A DNA stretch of 64,000 nt from Dasypus novemcinctus (lineage: Eukaryota; Chordata; Mammalia; Cingulata; Dasypodidae), in NCBI RefSeq assembly GCF_030445035.2, contig NC_080677.1:152707169-152771168 (forward strand). The letters run 5' to 3'. This document shows, piece after piece, positions 1 to 11,849 of this stretch (the first letter of the stretch is position 1; each line of letters begins with the position of its first letter). Below the pieces are notes generated by a model that worked only from the letters and a program-made list of their open reading frames with translations, was not told the DNA's origin and searched no databases. The translations under genes were made by a program, and so were the position numbers.

Positions 1-1955
1 CCTTGCCATGTGGCCCCTTCAGCAATTCACAATAGGTCTATTGGCTGTCTCCCAGACCAGCAGGAGCACATCTTGCTGACCTCCAATCTCTTTCCAGTCT
101 GCCATGGGAGAAGCTTACATAATGTCATGTAATCACAGCAGGACTATCCCCTTAACATTTATCATATGACATAACCCTATCAGAGCATAAATTATGCCAT
201 TATCTTCACAGTTCCTCTCACTCCCAAGGAGTAAGGTCGGGCAACAGGAATTGACCAAATCATGTGCACTCAAGAGGGGACTCTTGGGAACCATCTTAGA
301 ATTCTGCCTATCACAACCTCTGTGAAAGCCAAAGCCTCACACATGTAAGAATATCTCCAGTTTCCAGTGATGGGACAACATTTTCCTTCTATGTTAGCTG
401 GGTCACTTTAGTAAAGAACTGGGGGGGAACAAGTTGTGTGTTTAAGATACCAAATTGAATTATTCAGTATACCTCAGCTTTCCTTAATAGTTTCATCAGC
501 ACTTATTAAATGCCAGGTAAGTGTTCAAGTGTTGTTTTACCCTTTAAAAAAAGTCCTTTAAACAAATAAACCAATCTGAAAATGCAAATAAAATGTAAAT
601 AAAACTATAAGTTTGAGGAAGTGAACTTTTTAAATCAAGAAGTTATCTTTTAAATAATATCTTTGTTCCACCATGGATCACCCATATGACCCCTTCAGAC
701 AAATGTGGGGTGGGATGTTAGGCCAGCCATTGATCTGGGTGTAGGGTGTTAACAGAACCTCTCGAGAGTCAATAGAGGTTGACTTGAGATGCCTGATATT
801 CAAGATTGGCTATTAGGGGGGATGTGGCTCAATGTGCATGAGAAAAACATGGTTTCTAGGGAGGGAAGGATCCAAAATCCCCCCAAATTTGCTTTTTGGT
901 TCATAAAATGAAGAGAATGGTTTTGGTTTTATAGTATGGTCTAGACCAAAGTATAGTGGCAGAGAAGGGCAATGAGTTTTCAGAAATAGAATTACCTTGA
1001 TAAAATGCTACACAAACTGGTAATCTAGGCTAAAGACAAGGTGCTCAGAATTTATGGAGGAGAGCTGATAGGGCACCATGTGTGGCTGATGCCCCATGTG
1101 GCCCCAGGAGCAATGGCTAGGCAGGGCCATAGAGGTTGGAGAAGGAACGGGAGCACAAGCCATTCTCATGGCCATCAGGGCCAGAGAAGTATTGCTCTGG
1201 AGTAGACCAGCCACATGTGTCACCACACCTCAACAAAAAAATGTGCAACAAAACTCCATTTGGTAGCAGGAAACAATGGCAGTGTTAAATTGTGCAAATA
1301 CAAGTACTGTCCTCTCTTGGGCATAGTACGACCCTTTGGAGGGCATTGAAGACCAAGGGGGTTCTTAGGTAAATCAAGGAGGGCAATGGATGGGAGCACA
1401 AAGGAATAGTTAGCACTGGACTCCCAGCTAATCTTGGAAACGAGAGTTTCCATTTACTGTGGAGAAAAAGGGTAGTGTAACATTAATTCACACATGTGAC
1501 AATCTGATCCTAGAATGCTTCAATTTTTCTTTTATTTCCTTCTGAATTCTTTGATCTGGTTTTAATATCTTAAATTGCTGTAAATATTTGGAATTCAAGA
1601 ACACACTTTTTGAAGAAGAGGGGCTTGGAAAGTGACTCATCCATCTTGGACTCCATACAAAAAAGGTGTTAGTTATGTCATATCTAAAGGACTTTTTATA
1701 AGGACATTTTAGCCAAAAGGTCCTATTTATGACTCCATAGAGAAAAATATTGAAGCCATTGTACATTCGGCTTGTAACATATGATCACTGTGTGCCTTTG
1801 CTTTCTCATAGCTCGAGATCCCACTGCCTTGGAAATATCCATCGTGGGATATGGCAAAGAGATATTGCCAAGTCTGAGATGCTTTGCTTTTGTATTAATG
1901 TTACTGGATTCTCATACTCATTTGCTCTTTTTTTTCTTCAGCTTCTCACCCAATT
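1..1955. other. Intergenic, no gene recognised
   Basis: AT-rich. The first 320 bases resemble the internal and terminal part of an old antisense LTR-type repeat (the CATCTTAGAATTCTGCCTATCACA-like ending near 290-316), but I cannot assign a family. The short open frames here show no recognisable protein. Confidence 0.5.
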
Positions 1956-1969
1956 AAAAACTAGTTAGG

Positions 1970-2068
1970 GGAAAGGGGGTAGCTCAGTGGTTGAGTGCCT
2001 GTTTCCCATGTACGAGGCCTCAGGTTCAAGTCCCACTACCTCCTAAAACAAAACAAAACAAACAAAAA
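1970..2068 (+). mobile_element. DAS-I type tRNA-derived SINE
   Basis: This short SINE has a clear tRNA-like head. Box A TAGCTCAGTGG is at 1,980-1,990 and box B GGTTCAAGTCC at 2,023-2,033, followed by CCTCC and an A-rich (AAAAC)n tail. It is flanked by the 14-base duplication AAAAACTAGTTAGG at 1,956-1,969 and 2,069-2,082. Internal pol III promoter boxes are intact by eye. Confidence 0.9.
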
Positions 2069-2082
2069 AAAAACTAGTTAGG

Positions 2083-2508
2083 CACAGTCTTGATTCCATA
2101 TCTATTATTGGGCAAGAATGCTTCCAGACTTAAAATGCCAATTACATTATTATTCCACCTCCCCACAGTAGGGAAAATATGGTATTGGTCCATAGAATCT
2201 AAGACCCTTTCATGTACTCACAGTTCAGTTTGAATCCCTGTTTCTTAATCAGATTTACCTTTTAAATGTAGGGTTTTAAAACATGAAGTTAATTTTTCCA
2301 TTGGAAAAGTTGTATTAGTTTTAATTTTTTTTTAACCTGCGTGCCTTAGTGAGGTTATTCCTCTTTTGGTGTCAGTAATTGCTATTTCAGACAGATTCCT
2401 TGAAACAATCAAGCAAAATAATTAAAATAGATTTCACCCATATAAAACTCTGAAATGTCCTTGCTGTAATGGAAGTTTTTTTAAAAAAACAGTGCTTTTA
2501 AAAAGAAA
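2083..2508. other. Intergenic, nothing recognised
   Basis: AT-rich sequence without a recognisable gene or repeat. Confidence 0.5.
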
Positions 2509-2846
2509 GGGAAGCAGATGTGGCGCAAGCAATTGAGCTCCCACCTACCACATTGGAGGTCCCAGGTTCGGTTCCCAGTGCCTCCTAAGGAAGACAAGCA
2601 AGACAGCGAGCTGACATGACAGGCTGATGCGGCAAGCTGATGCAACAAGAGACATGAGGAGGAAACCATAATGAAAGATACAACAAAAGAGGGAGTAGAG
2701 GTGGCTCAAGTGATTAGACCCTCCCTGCCACATGGGAGGTCCCAGTTTCAGTTCCCAGTGCCTCCTAAAAGGAAGATGAGCACACAATGAATAGACACAG
2801 CAAGTGCAAACAATGAGGGGGGTGGGGAGAAATAAATAAAAATTTG
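2509..2846 (+). mobile_element. Dimeric DAS SINE
   Basis: Two tRNA-like heads follow one another: GCAGATGTGGCGCAAGCAAT... at 2,512 and GTAGAGGTGGCTCAAGTGAT... at about 2,695. Each ends in GGTTCGG or AGTTTCAG followed by TTCCCAGTGCCTCCTAA. A GAAATAAATAAA tail closes the element. This is the dimer architecture also seen at 17,351 and, antisense, at 55,491 and 60,997. Confidence 0.8.
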
Positions 2847-2879
2847 TCTAAAATATCAATGATGGCAATGACAAAGGTT

Positions 2880-3104
2880 AGTGATTGGCAAACCAAAGCC
2901 TGTGAACCAAATCTGGCCAGCTTCCTGCTTTTGAAAATAAACTTTTATTGGAACCCTGCCACACTCGGTTGCTTACATACTGTCCACGGCTGCCTTTGCA
3001 CTACGATGGCCGAACTGTGTAGTTGGAACAAAGACCATGTAACCTACAAAGTCACAAATGTTTATTGTCTGGACATTTACAGAAACAGTTTGCAATCCCT
3101 GATC
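2880..3104. mobile_element. Non-autonomous hAT-type DNA transposon (Charlie-like)
   Basis: The sequence follows the common mammalian element in which GGCAAAC, a GCC-rich CTGTGAACC segment, AATAAACTTTTATTGGAAC and ATACTGTCCACGGCTGCCTTTGCACTAC precede a terminal CAGTTTGCAATCCCTG. The two ends (GATTGGCAAACC and GTTTGCAATCCC) form degenerate inverted termini. Confidence 0.7.
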
Positions 3105-3722
3105 TAGGGACTAAAGACAGGAAAAAAGAAAATCATTGCTCTCCTTTCCTGTACTAATCATATAATCAGAATGTTCTAAGATATAAATATTCTGCACAGA
3201 ATTAGAAAATAGGCCTTCAGCCTAATGGGAATAAAAGCTTTCAAATTAAAAGGTCACCCTGTGGTCAGTATTCTTTCTTGCTGGATGACAGGAAGTGGCA
3301 GTTAAGATTCCTCTGGCTGTGGAAAACAAAGGACCATTTGCTGTGTCCTGATTTCTTTGGCTTTATAATTTTCTTAAGGGCAAACAAAAATAATATAGAA
3401 ACAGAAAATAACAAAGTGATGCAGAGCCTTTCCACAAATTTTGCCGTGGGTTTTCAGACCAAATCCACCTTAATTCCCCTTTTACTTGGAGAAGCTGATT
3501 CTTTGGGACCTAAGGCTTCAAGCGAGAGAGCAAGAGGTGTGCAGCAGGTATAACCAAGGCCTGTTTCCTCTCTGCCCTCTTTGCAGTCTTGGACACTCTC
3601 CTGTAGAAGAAATGTCCAAACACTTCCTGCACAGGACTCGGCCTTCACCCGTGGGCCTAGCCAAGCCTGATTCTGGTTCTTCTCAGCTACACAGACCAAT
3701 GCATTCCCTTTTTCGCTAAAAT
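3105..3722. other. Intergenic, nothing recognised
   Basis: Mixed composition. The overlapping open frames on both strands (around 3,278-3,780) show no domain, conserved motif or codon pattern I can recognise. Confidence 0.5.
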
Positions 3723-4118
3723 ACTGTCTGAGTTTCCTGGCTGCTATGGCAAATACCACACAACGGGCTGGCTTAAACAACCGGAATTTATTGGCTCACA
3801 GTTTCAGAGACTAGAAAGCTGCCTTCCTCCCTGGGCAGCCTTCTGGCCGGCTGACAGGCCTTGAAAGGCTGGCCTTTCCCATCCCGTGGGGAGGTGCTCT
3901 CCTTTCTCTTCTGCCTTCCCTTGACTTCTGGCTCCTCCCCACCACTTTCTCCTCATAAAGCCTCCAGTAATAGGATTAAGGCCCGCGGGGTTCAGTCAGC
4001 CACACTGCGCCTAAAGATAGCATCATCAGAAGGTCCTCTTTGGATGAGTTCACACCCACAAAATGTGGATTAGGATGAAGAACACATTTTATCTGTGGTA
4101 CATAATTCCATCCACTAC
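3723..4118 (-). mobile_element. MaLR-type LTR (MLT1-like), antisense
   Basis: It begins with the typical reversed LTR end (CTGTCTGAGTTTCCTGGCTGC, then ACACAACGGGCTGGCTTAAAC and GGAATTTATTGGCTCACAG). It finishes with the reversed start around TAATTCCATCCACTAC. No internal proviral sequence is attached. Confidence 0.7.
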
Positions 4119-4252
4119 TAGTACTTTGAGGCCGATTTCTATCACTCATAATCCCAGCAGTTCTTTGGATGGTCCTTCAGCTCTAACATTCTGTGATTTT
4201 TCACTCCCCCTAATTTCATCTGTGAGGGGTGCTGTGTGTAGAATTTAATGTC

Positions 4253-4400
4253 CGGCCTGGGTCAAAATCATAGTTGTGATACGTGTCGTGTGTGGTTTTG
4301 AGCTTCAGTTCCATCCTCTATCTAATGAAGATAACACTGCTTTAAATACTGTTGTGATGATAAAAGGAGATTATCTCTCTCATCCTACATGTACCCTTTA
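4253..4400 (+). repeat. MIR SINE fragment
   Basis: The core pattern is recognisable though diverged: TGTGGTTTTGAGCTTCAGTTCC, CATCCTCTATCTAATGAAGATAA and a GTTGTGATGATAAAAGGAG-like 3' part. Confidence 0.55.
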
Positions 4401-5577
4401 GAAGAGCTGTACTAAAACACATAGTAAATCCAGAAATAAGGGGACTTTTTAAGCAGGGCGATTCACCAAAGGTCAGTTTTCCATATACCAGCAGAGAACT
4501 GGGGCAGAGATGACTGGAATGTTCCTTAAATGCCATTATGAAGAAGAAATGAAAACCTGCCAAGCACATCTAAATAGAATAAGTGAGGAAATTCAGCAAG
4601 TGGGCAGTGTGAGGAGCTGACTTGCCGCGGGCGAGCATTTGGTGCACTGACTGTGCCCGCTGACCTCCGGCCATTGACGCCAAGGTGCAGATCTGAACAC
4701 TGGCGATTTCTCGCAGCCTGGCAGCTCAGCTCCAGCCCTGGCCACACCGTGGCTGCCAGTTATGTCACAGGCAGACTCAGCAGCACTTAATACAGGCAGG
4801 ACCTGTGTTTCCTTGGGTCTGGTTTTAAGATAGAGGAAAACTTCTTCTGAAGCCTCCCCCTCTCGCTCCCATCCCCCCTTCACTGCGCCTCCCCCGCCCC
4901 CCCCAAACTGGCCTGAACTGAATCACATGCCCACACCTCAACCTATCACTGACAAGGGACAAGGGCAATTCCTGCAGCCTATTCCTGATCCACCCTCCAG
5001 GGCTGGGGCTGGCGCCTGCCTCCCTTTAAGCACATCACTGGACAGAGGAGGCTCTAAAATGCAACAAAACTGAAATTGTGTGGGGAAGGAGAAGGGAAAT
5101 ATGGCTGCAGGAAATGGGTATGGTGGGAAACCAACAGTTCTGCCCCCATCATTTTTTGCCTTAACATATCATAAAAATTTCTCCACGTCAATAAATAGGT
5201 TTTGAAAACATGAGTTTAACTAAGAACATAAGTTCATGAAAGTGCCTTGGTTTATTTAGCAAGCTCCTTATTGTTAGAGCTTTAGGGCAATTCCAATGTT
5301 TCATGCTTATAAATCAATGAAACAGTGTTTTTTTATCCTAAAACGGTCAAATTAATGTCCATAAGTGTGTTGCCAGGAATGCTGTTTCTCTTTCTGAAAT
5401 AATTATCATTGTCAGACAAAGATGACCTTATTTTGCTGACACATTATCAATGAATCACTAAATGTTTGCTCAAGAAATGCTGGGTTCATTATATATATGC
5501 ATAACAAAAAATTCTATATTTGTGGTTCTTTTTAAACCTTTATTACCAGCACCTATGTTGCCTTACCTTTCTCTTGG
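4401..5577. other. Intergenic, nothing recognised
   Basis: A moderately GC-rich patch (4,580-5,040, with a C-run near 4,890) is followed by AT-rich sequence. No gene or clear repeat is seen. Confidence 0.5.
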
Positions 5578-5800
5578 CCAATTCAACAAATATTTACTGA
5601 AAATTTTGTTGATAATTTACTGAATAAGACGCAGTCTCTGCTTTCATGAGCTTACAATTTGGTGAGTTTTTTCATGCAGCAACTCTCAACAGAAAAAGAT
5701 CTTTAGACTGGCAGAACTGCTGTTGCATACACTTAGTTATTATTTAATTGAGCACCTATTATGTGCCAGGCCCTGTTCTAGAATCCAGGGGGTCACCACC
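5578..5800 (-). repeat. L2 LINE 3' fragments, antisense
   Basis: Two pieces of the reversed L2 3' end are visible. One is AATTCAACAAATATTTACTG...GACGCAGTCTCTGCTTTCATGAGCTTACA (5,578-5,670). The other is TTGAGCACCTATTATGTGCCAGG (about 5,747-5,770). Confidence 0.65.
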
Positions 5801-6434
5801 CACACGGAACTTCGATATTCGTAGGAGCTAAGAAAGAAGTCCAAGCAGAACTTTCAAAGTGGTTCCTCCGGCCTTTTGTTCCCAGGTCCTCTGTCATTCA
5901 GATAGGAAACACCTGGTCCCTCTGCCTTTTTTCTGAATCGTTTAGAGGCAACAAATTCGGGTTTATTTTTTCATTTTGGCCTTGTCATTGATGTCATGGA
6001 TGGTGTGGCTATCTCACAAAAGGCTAGATAAAGCCAGAAAATAGTGTTTTACAAACTTTATTTCCTGATGCATTTTGTAGTTCTCAAAGGAGGCAGGAAG
6101 TGCTGCTTACAAGGAACTTTGCTAGCTGCAGCAGAGAATGAAATGGGATGGTTCAGAGACTGCTGACTAAGAGAAGTTAAGCCACATGCTCTCCCAGGAG
6201 CTCTGACCCTACCAGGGTGTGAGGGGCCTGGGAACGCTGGCCTCTCAATTATGACTTTTGCTCCATTTGGAACTTTTCAGGGTAGAACTTTATCCTGACA
6301 AGTGGGAATTTAAAAGTAAACAGTTCTGGAGTCGCTGCCTGTTTAAAAAGAAACAACGATAGCTACACATTTCCCACTTCTTTCCTTAGTTTGTTAAAAC
6401 CAAACAACAACGACAACAAACTGGCAGCGAAGCC
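5801..6434. other. Intergenic, nothing recognised
   Basis: Ordinary AT-rich to mixed sequence leading up to the GC-rich island at 6,435. Confidence 0.5.
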
Positions 6435-6905
6435 CAAGGAGAGGCGGGGCTAAGAATCTTTCGAATCCTTGGAAAGAGAGGTCAGTCCTTGGATCTCAGC
6501 GGCAGAAAAGGCGGGCGGGCGGGGAAGGGCTCTGCAGAACCGCCCCCGAGGCCTGGGGGCAGGGCTCTCGGAGCTGCCGGCGTGGCTCGTTCCTCCCTTC
6601 CTGCGGGGTCTGTGCCAGCCGCCTAGTCCCCCTTTCCCGCCCAGCAGGGGAGAGCTAGCAGAGCCCCGGCGCGCCGCTGCAGGGGCCCGCCGCCGCGGGA
6701 CCTGACAGATCGGTCCAGAGCGAAGAAGACGTGACTCACGGGGAGGTAACGGTGACTCAGGGGCCGCACCTTCTTCCACAGCGAGCTGTCGGCCCCTGGG
6801 CGCACCCGAAGGCCAAAGCAGACGAGTAGGCTCAAGTACAGCTCCCGGCCCTGGCTACGTGTTGTGCGCGGGAGCACAGCGACAGCTGCCTGCGGCTGCT
6901 CCTTT
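6435..6905. promoter_or_regulatory. Small GC/CpG-rich island, possible promoter or enhancer
   Basis: About 470 bases of high G+C with many CpGs, starting at a GC box (GAGGCGGGGC, 6,441-6,450) and including GGCGGGCGGGCGGGG near 6,511. Two identical TGACTCA heptamers (6,732-6,738 and 6,753-6,759) are 21 bases apart, the AP-1/NF-E2 class of site. A donor-like GAG|GTAACG lies near 6,746 on the + strand. It does not look like any repeat I know. Open frames on both strands run through it, as expected for stop-poor GC-rich DNA. It could be a lncRNA promoter or a distal ITGB1 regulatory element; function is inferred only. Confidence 0.6.
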
Positions 6906-7044
6906 CTACTTAGTGCTGGTAAATACAGAAAGAGCTTGGCTCCTTCCCCCACCGCACTCCCAAGTGTACAATAGCTGATGTTTTTAAAAAGTCGAAATAC
7001 AGCAAAGGTTAAATATCTAAACGGGTATATATTTTAAAGGCAGC

Positions 7045-8570
7045 TTTTTTGTTTGTTTTTGCCCCTTTATCTCTATTTTTTTAAAATGTTACATCCAAAA
7101 AATATGAGGTCCCCATATCCTCCCCCAACCCCCTCACCCCATTCCTCCCACATCAACAACCTCTTTCATCATTGTGGCACATTCATTGCATTTGGTGAAG
7201 ACATTTTGGAACGATGCCGCACCACATGGATAATGGTTTACATTGTAGTTTACATTCTCCCCCAGTCCACCCAGTGGGCTGTGACAGGACATACAATGCC
7301 CAGCACCTGTCCCTGCAGTACCACCCAGGACAACTCCAAGTCCTGAAAATGCCCCCACATCATACCTCTTCTTTCCTCTCCCTACCCTCAACAGCTACCG
7401 TGGCCACTCTATCCACATCAATGCTACAATTTCTTCCATTACTAATCACAATAGTTCCATAGTAGAATATCAGTAAGTCCACTCTAATCCATACTCTATT
7501 CCTCCATTCTGTGGACCTTGGGATGGTTATGTCCACTCTCCCTCTAGATCAAGAGGGGTCTTAGAGTCCACATCAATGATGGATGCAATTCTCCTACTTG
7601 CAGCTGTAGGCACTCTTGGCTCCCTGGGGTGGTGGTTGACCTTCTTCACCTCCCTGTTCGCTAGCCAAGGTAATTCCAATAAACCAGAGGATAGGAGTTA
7701 CAAGTCTACTGAGGCTCAGGGCCTGGCTGTCACATGGACAGTTCAGAGATTCAGGTCTCCTGAGGATACACCAACCCCAGTGCCAACCACAGGTCCCGTA
7801 AAAGTGACAGAGGCATGTGTAGAAAGGCCACATCTGAGGCCAACTCCATCACACTCAGGAACATAAATTCCAAAGTAGGGCCAACTGACATGGTACTGAA
7901 CTCCAGAACCATCAGCCATGACCATAGAACCTGTGGGTCTCTGTAGCCCTCAGGAGAACCAGTACCTGGGTTTGTATCTACTTTGGCTGTCTCTGGGACC
8001 TAGCTGAGGCATGCATAAGCGTGACCCTCTGATGACCTCCTGACTTTTTTTTGGAGACTCAGCCATATAAACTCACTTGTCTTTTCCATTTCCGCCTTTT
8101 ATCCAAGGCCAAAAAGCAGTTTTTAACATCTGATAATACATCTAGGCTGAGATATTCTGCCAGTCGTAGTTGGCCTCTTTATTCAAGGTCTTTTTCTAGT
8201 TACATCATCAGCTGGTGCTTGGTAGTAATCCCTCGGCACCAGGGAGGCTCATCCCTGGGAGTCATGTCCCACACTGAGGTGAAGATAATGCATTTACATG
8301 CTGAGTTTGGCTTAGAGAGTGGCTACATTTGAGCAACATGGAGGCTCTCCGGAGGTAACTCTTAGGTACCCTGCAGCTCTAGGCCTAGTTCATAGTCCAG
8401 GCGCACAGGCTCATAAGCCTAGTGTATCAGTATCAAGGGCTCATTGTTGGACCATCCTTCTTTATTGGTCTTTGCCATTGCACTTGGGGAATTGTTGCTG
8501 TTCCATTGGGGAATGTGATAGAGCTCCCCGTAAAGGCAGTTTTAAATACAGTGGAAAGGAAGATGAATTG
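7045..8570 (-). mobile_element. L1 3' untranslated region fragment, antisense
   Basis: Read in reverse, this matches the long 3' region of the + strand L1 at 34.7-37.8 kb. The GGGACCTCATAT-type ending and pyrimidine block (7,085-7,150) mirror 37,670-37,740. The stretch around 8,190-8,560 (ATGTCCCACACTGAGG, CTCGGCACCAGGGAGGC, CATCAGCTGGTGCTTGG) mirrors 36,480-36,760. No ORF2 portion is attached. Confidence 0.8.
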
Positions 8571-8589
8571 TTATGACTGTGTCCTCCAA

Positions 8590-8745
8590 CAAGAAGCATT
8601 TATTCAGCAGGTATTTATTGAGTACCTTCTAAACCCTACCATGCTTTTCCAGGCGTTGGGGGACAAAATGGACAAACATCCTTGCTCTCCTGGAGCTTAT
8701 GTTAGGGGTTCACAAATAACCCAGGTAGTAAATGAAACAAGTGCA
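8590..8745 (-). repeat. L2 LINE 3' fragment, antisense
   Basis: The reversed L2 end is clear: TTATTCAGCAGGTATTTATTGAGTACCTTCTA, then a CTTGCTCTCCTGGAGCTTATGTTA-like block. Confidence 0.65.
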
Positions 8746-9094
8746 TAAATGATGATTTCCTTTCTGGGGAGTCAGACTTTCTGACTTTTATTTAGACCTG
8801 CTTATTTCCGCACTTAAAAGAAGAGCAATTTAATCAAGGGAGATTATCTGAAATAAAAAGATTGTGGCATCCTAACGAATTAACCAGTTCAGCTAATTTC
8901 ACCCTTGCATAGCATATTAGACACCACTCCTTAAAGCCACACATTACTGTGAAGAGCAAAACTGGGCGAAGTCTGACTGAGAGTCAAAACACACAAACTA
9001 GCTATCACATTCCACATTTTTTTACTCTTGTGTTCATTCTAAAGAACGACTGTTTTATGATTTTCATACTGATATTATCAAGAGTAATAATTTA

Positions 9095-9312
9095 ACATTA
9101 GTTGTATGCAAACCACTGTGCTAAATATTTTATATGCATCTTTTAAAGGTAAATCCTCACCATAAACCTTCAAGGTAGTCTTGTTATTTCCATTTTACAG
9201 CTACAATTATTGCAGCATAAAGGGTTTAAGTAGCATGTCCAGGATCACACAGATCCAGAGCCCAATTCAAACCCAGCCTGTCTGATCCCCAAAGCCCTGC
9301 TCTTTACCAAGA
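9095..9312 (-). repeat. MIR SINE, antisense
   Basis: A well preserved reversed MIR: ATGCAAACCACTGTGCTAAATATT, AAATCCTCACCATAAACC, CCATTTTACAG, AAGTAGCATGTCCAGGATCACACAG and CCCAATTCAAACCCAGCCTGTCTGA, ending at the complement of the tRNA-like head. Confidence 0.85.
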
Positions 9313-9374
9313 AGCTCTATATCACCCCCAGACATCCTTGTGACTTTGTCATGGATTTCAGGAGGAAAAATCAA

Positions 9375-9515
9375 AGCACAATATTAAGAGCATGGGCCTT
9401 TGGTGTCAGGTGCACCCACTATACATTCTGGCTCCGCTACCCTATATCCCAATAGTACAGCCCCACTGTGTTGTTTTGGAATTATGAGATAATCTGTGTT
9501 AAGCACTTGTGACAT
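9375..9515 (+). repeat. MIR SINE fragment
   Basis: The head AATATTAAGAGCATGGGCCTTTGGTGTCAGG and GGCTCCGCTACC match the MIR tRNA-like part. The 3' part is more decayed. Confidence 0.6.
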
Positions 9516-9727
9516 TTCTCAGCTCTTATCTCTCAATCAATTTAAACAATGGCCCAAAAGATAATAATGGTGGCGACTGTACAGGGACCTTGGTGCAAAG
9601 TCCTTCTCCTTATTTCAGGTCCCGAAATTCTGAGGTTTGAGTGCTGAATCTCCTAGGAATAATGATAAATTGTCACCAGGTTTCTGGTAAGTGTGTTTCT
9701 CAACTAATCATCACCATTATCAAATTG

Positions 9728-9845
9728 GGAGGTAGTAGAGTGTCACATTAAAGAGCAAGGGCTCTGATGCCAGGATGGCATTTAAATTGATTCCGATGCT
9801 TACCAGATGTGCAGCTGAGGTAGGGAAGATAATTCAGCAATGGAG
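9728..9845 (+). repeat. MIR SINE head fragment
   Basis: GAGGTAGTAGAGTGTCACATTAAAGAGCAAGGGCTCTGATGCCAGG resembles the start of MIR. The remainder decays quickly. Confidence 0.5.
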
Positions 9846-10345
9846 GGGGACCAGCAGAAAATCACCGTCAGGTAATACCTAGGCAGTGGAAAATCACCTG
9901 CCCAGGGCCTAGGGCCCAAGGCCCAGTGCCTGAGGATACCAGAGGACGAAAGGCCCACCCATCACCTGACCACAAGCTTCACTGTCTCCTCCCCTGGACA
10001 ATGCCCCTCTGGCAGGAATGTGGAGCCAGTAAAAGGTTGTAATTTTCAATCCCTCTTTAGTGTAAGGCAGACCAATGAGAACGTTGGGACTTACAAGTCC
10101 TAATTTACATGGAGGGGAAAGAAGTGGGGAGCCCAGCCTTAATAAATAGCACCCCAGCCCTGGCAGGTGCAACTCCTACACCAGCCACCCAGGTCTTGAG
10201 TGTGTCCTTTCAATTTACATTGAATTCTCCTGCTTAGATCTGACTAGTCCTTGAATTCTTTCTCACAACTGTGTCAAGAACCCTCCTACCCCAGGTTGAG
10301 GTCTTTCTCCAAGACCTCCCAGGGCCTCTCCAACAGCACACTTTG
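9846..10345 (+). mobile_element. Possible endogenous retroviral LTR fragment
   Basis: It has LTR-like order: a CCAAT at about 10,071, a TATA-like AATAAATAGC near 10,140, then a C-rich stretch and a GTGTGTCCTTTCAATTTACATTGAA block like a U5 end. No matching partner LTR or coding region is visible. The alternative is plain unique sequence. Confidence 0.35.
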
Positions 10346-10400
10346 GACTAATTATTGTTATCTAAGCCAGTGATTCTCAGACTCTCTGGTAAAAGATCAA

Positions 10401-10634
10401 TTTCCTTCCTTCCTTCCCTCCCTCCTTCCTTCCTTCCTTCCTTCCTTCCTTCCTTCCTTCCTTCCTTCCTTCCTTCCTTCCTTCCTTCCTTCCATTCTTC
10501 CTTTCTTCCTTCCTTCCTTCCTTCCATTCTTCCTTCCTTCCTTCCCTCCCTCCCTCCCTCCCTCTTTCCTTCCTTGCTTTCATTCTTCTTTCCTTTCTTC
10601 CCTCCTTCCCTCCCTCCCTCCTTCCTTCCTTCCT
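10401..10634. repeat. (TTCC)n microsatellite, about 234 bp
   Basis: A nearly uninterrupted TTCC array on the + strand (GGAA on the other), with occasional CTCC and CATT variants. The Leu/Pro/Ser-repeat open frames over it are artefacts of the repeat. Confidence 0.98.
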
Positions 10635-11849
10635 ATTGTGGACTATTTTTTTACAAAATATAATGAAAATATCTCAACAATGTCAAATTGCTATAAAAGT
10701 TCCTAAATGCTCTCAGTTTTCTATCTAATCTCATTAAGAACCATTGACAGTTTGTGGAATAGCATTGCTCAAGGCTTCTGTTTCCTAATCTATAAAATTG
10801 AAGCTACAATACTTATTTCATGTAGTTGTAAAAATCAATTGAAATAATGTAGACCAAGTGCTTGGCACTTTAGATGCCTAGTCTATCATGAGCACTGAAG
10901 AATTAAGAGCCCCATTGCTGGTCTGTGCCTAAATCAGGGGTTGAGAGACTAAGGAAGAGCAGTGACAAGTGGGAAACTCCAGTGTTCATGGCTGAGTCAG
11001 CCCTCTTTGGACAACTGAATTGCTCACTGAATATCTCCCACAGCTCCCACTTTATCGGAAAGGTTTTAAATGGGCTGTGACGAGCCCCAGTGAAGCAGTG
11101 AGTCATTGGAAAGGTCTGTATGTTCCGAACTCTCAGACTGCAGTTCTGAGCATTGGGTTTTGCTCACTATAAACATGACCTTAGAATAGCCCTAAAAATA
11201 AGCAGTTTAGACATTGATGCGTTTGTCTAAAAGGAGTCCATGCATTATGATCAGGATTTCAATTGTGGCACAGAAGTTAAATAGCTCTCCCTGGAATGCC
11301 CAATCAAATCAAATTGAGAGAACACTGTTAAAGGAAAGCACTTAATAACCATGTAATTACTCCCCGGGTGCCATTACCCACTGGGCTGCAAGGGTGGGAT
11401 GAATAGAGGGCTCAAAGAGGTTGGGAGGGGCAGGACTCCCTGAAATGATGCCCGGCAGGACGATTCATACAATGTACATTGGCGGGTTAATCAGAAAGAG
11501 TAGCTGAATCATAGTGAGTTTTTGGCACCCTGCAGGCAATGATTTAAAGGCTCAATGAGTACTGAGCTGTTTAAACCTGGGTGTTGACATGAAACAGGGT
11601 GGGGTTCCCTTGCTAGTGATATTTACCTGACCCTGGCACAAGCTGAAATTGAAGCGCACACACACACACACACACACACAGACATTAAAAAGGAAGATGA
11701 CAAGTACCTCTAAGATTTGTCTGATGATGCTCACCCTGAGTAATATCCTCAAAATCATGATGAAAAGAGGGCCTCATGGAAATAGCAGCTGGGGCATGCC
11801 TAAAATCCCATAGTGAGAATCTGGATTTCTATCAAACTTAAGTTGATAT
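10635..11849. other. Intergenic; MIR remnant and a CA microsatellite
   Basis: A decayed MIR (+) is plausible at about 10,745-10,880 (TTTCCTAATCTATAAAATTGAAGC, then CAAGTGCTTGGCACTTT). A (CA)12 tract runs 11,657-11,680. The rest shows no gene or assignable repeat. Confidence 0.55.

Noticed and set aside
1980-2033. tRNA gene
   Set aside because: A and B boxes are present, but the sequence has an A-rich tail and a target-site duplication and lacks a full cloverleaf. It is a SINE head.
7053-8748. Several 80-108 residue open frames
   Set aside because: They lie within an antisense L1 3' region and an L2 fragment.
10355-10663. Leu/Pro/Ser- or Lys/Glu/Gly-repeat proteins
   Set aside because: These are translations of the TTCC microsatellite in different frames.
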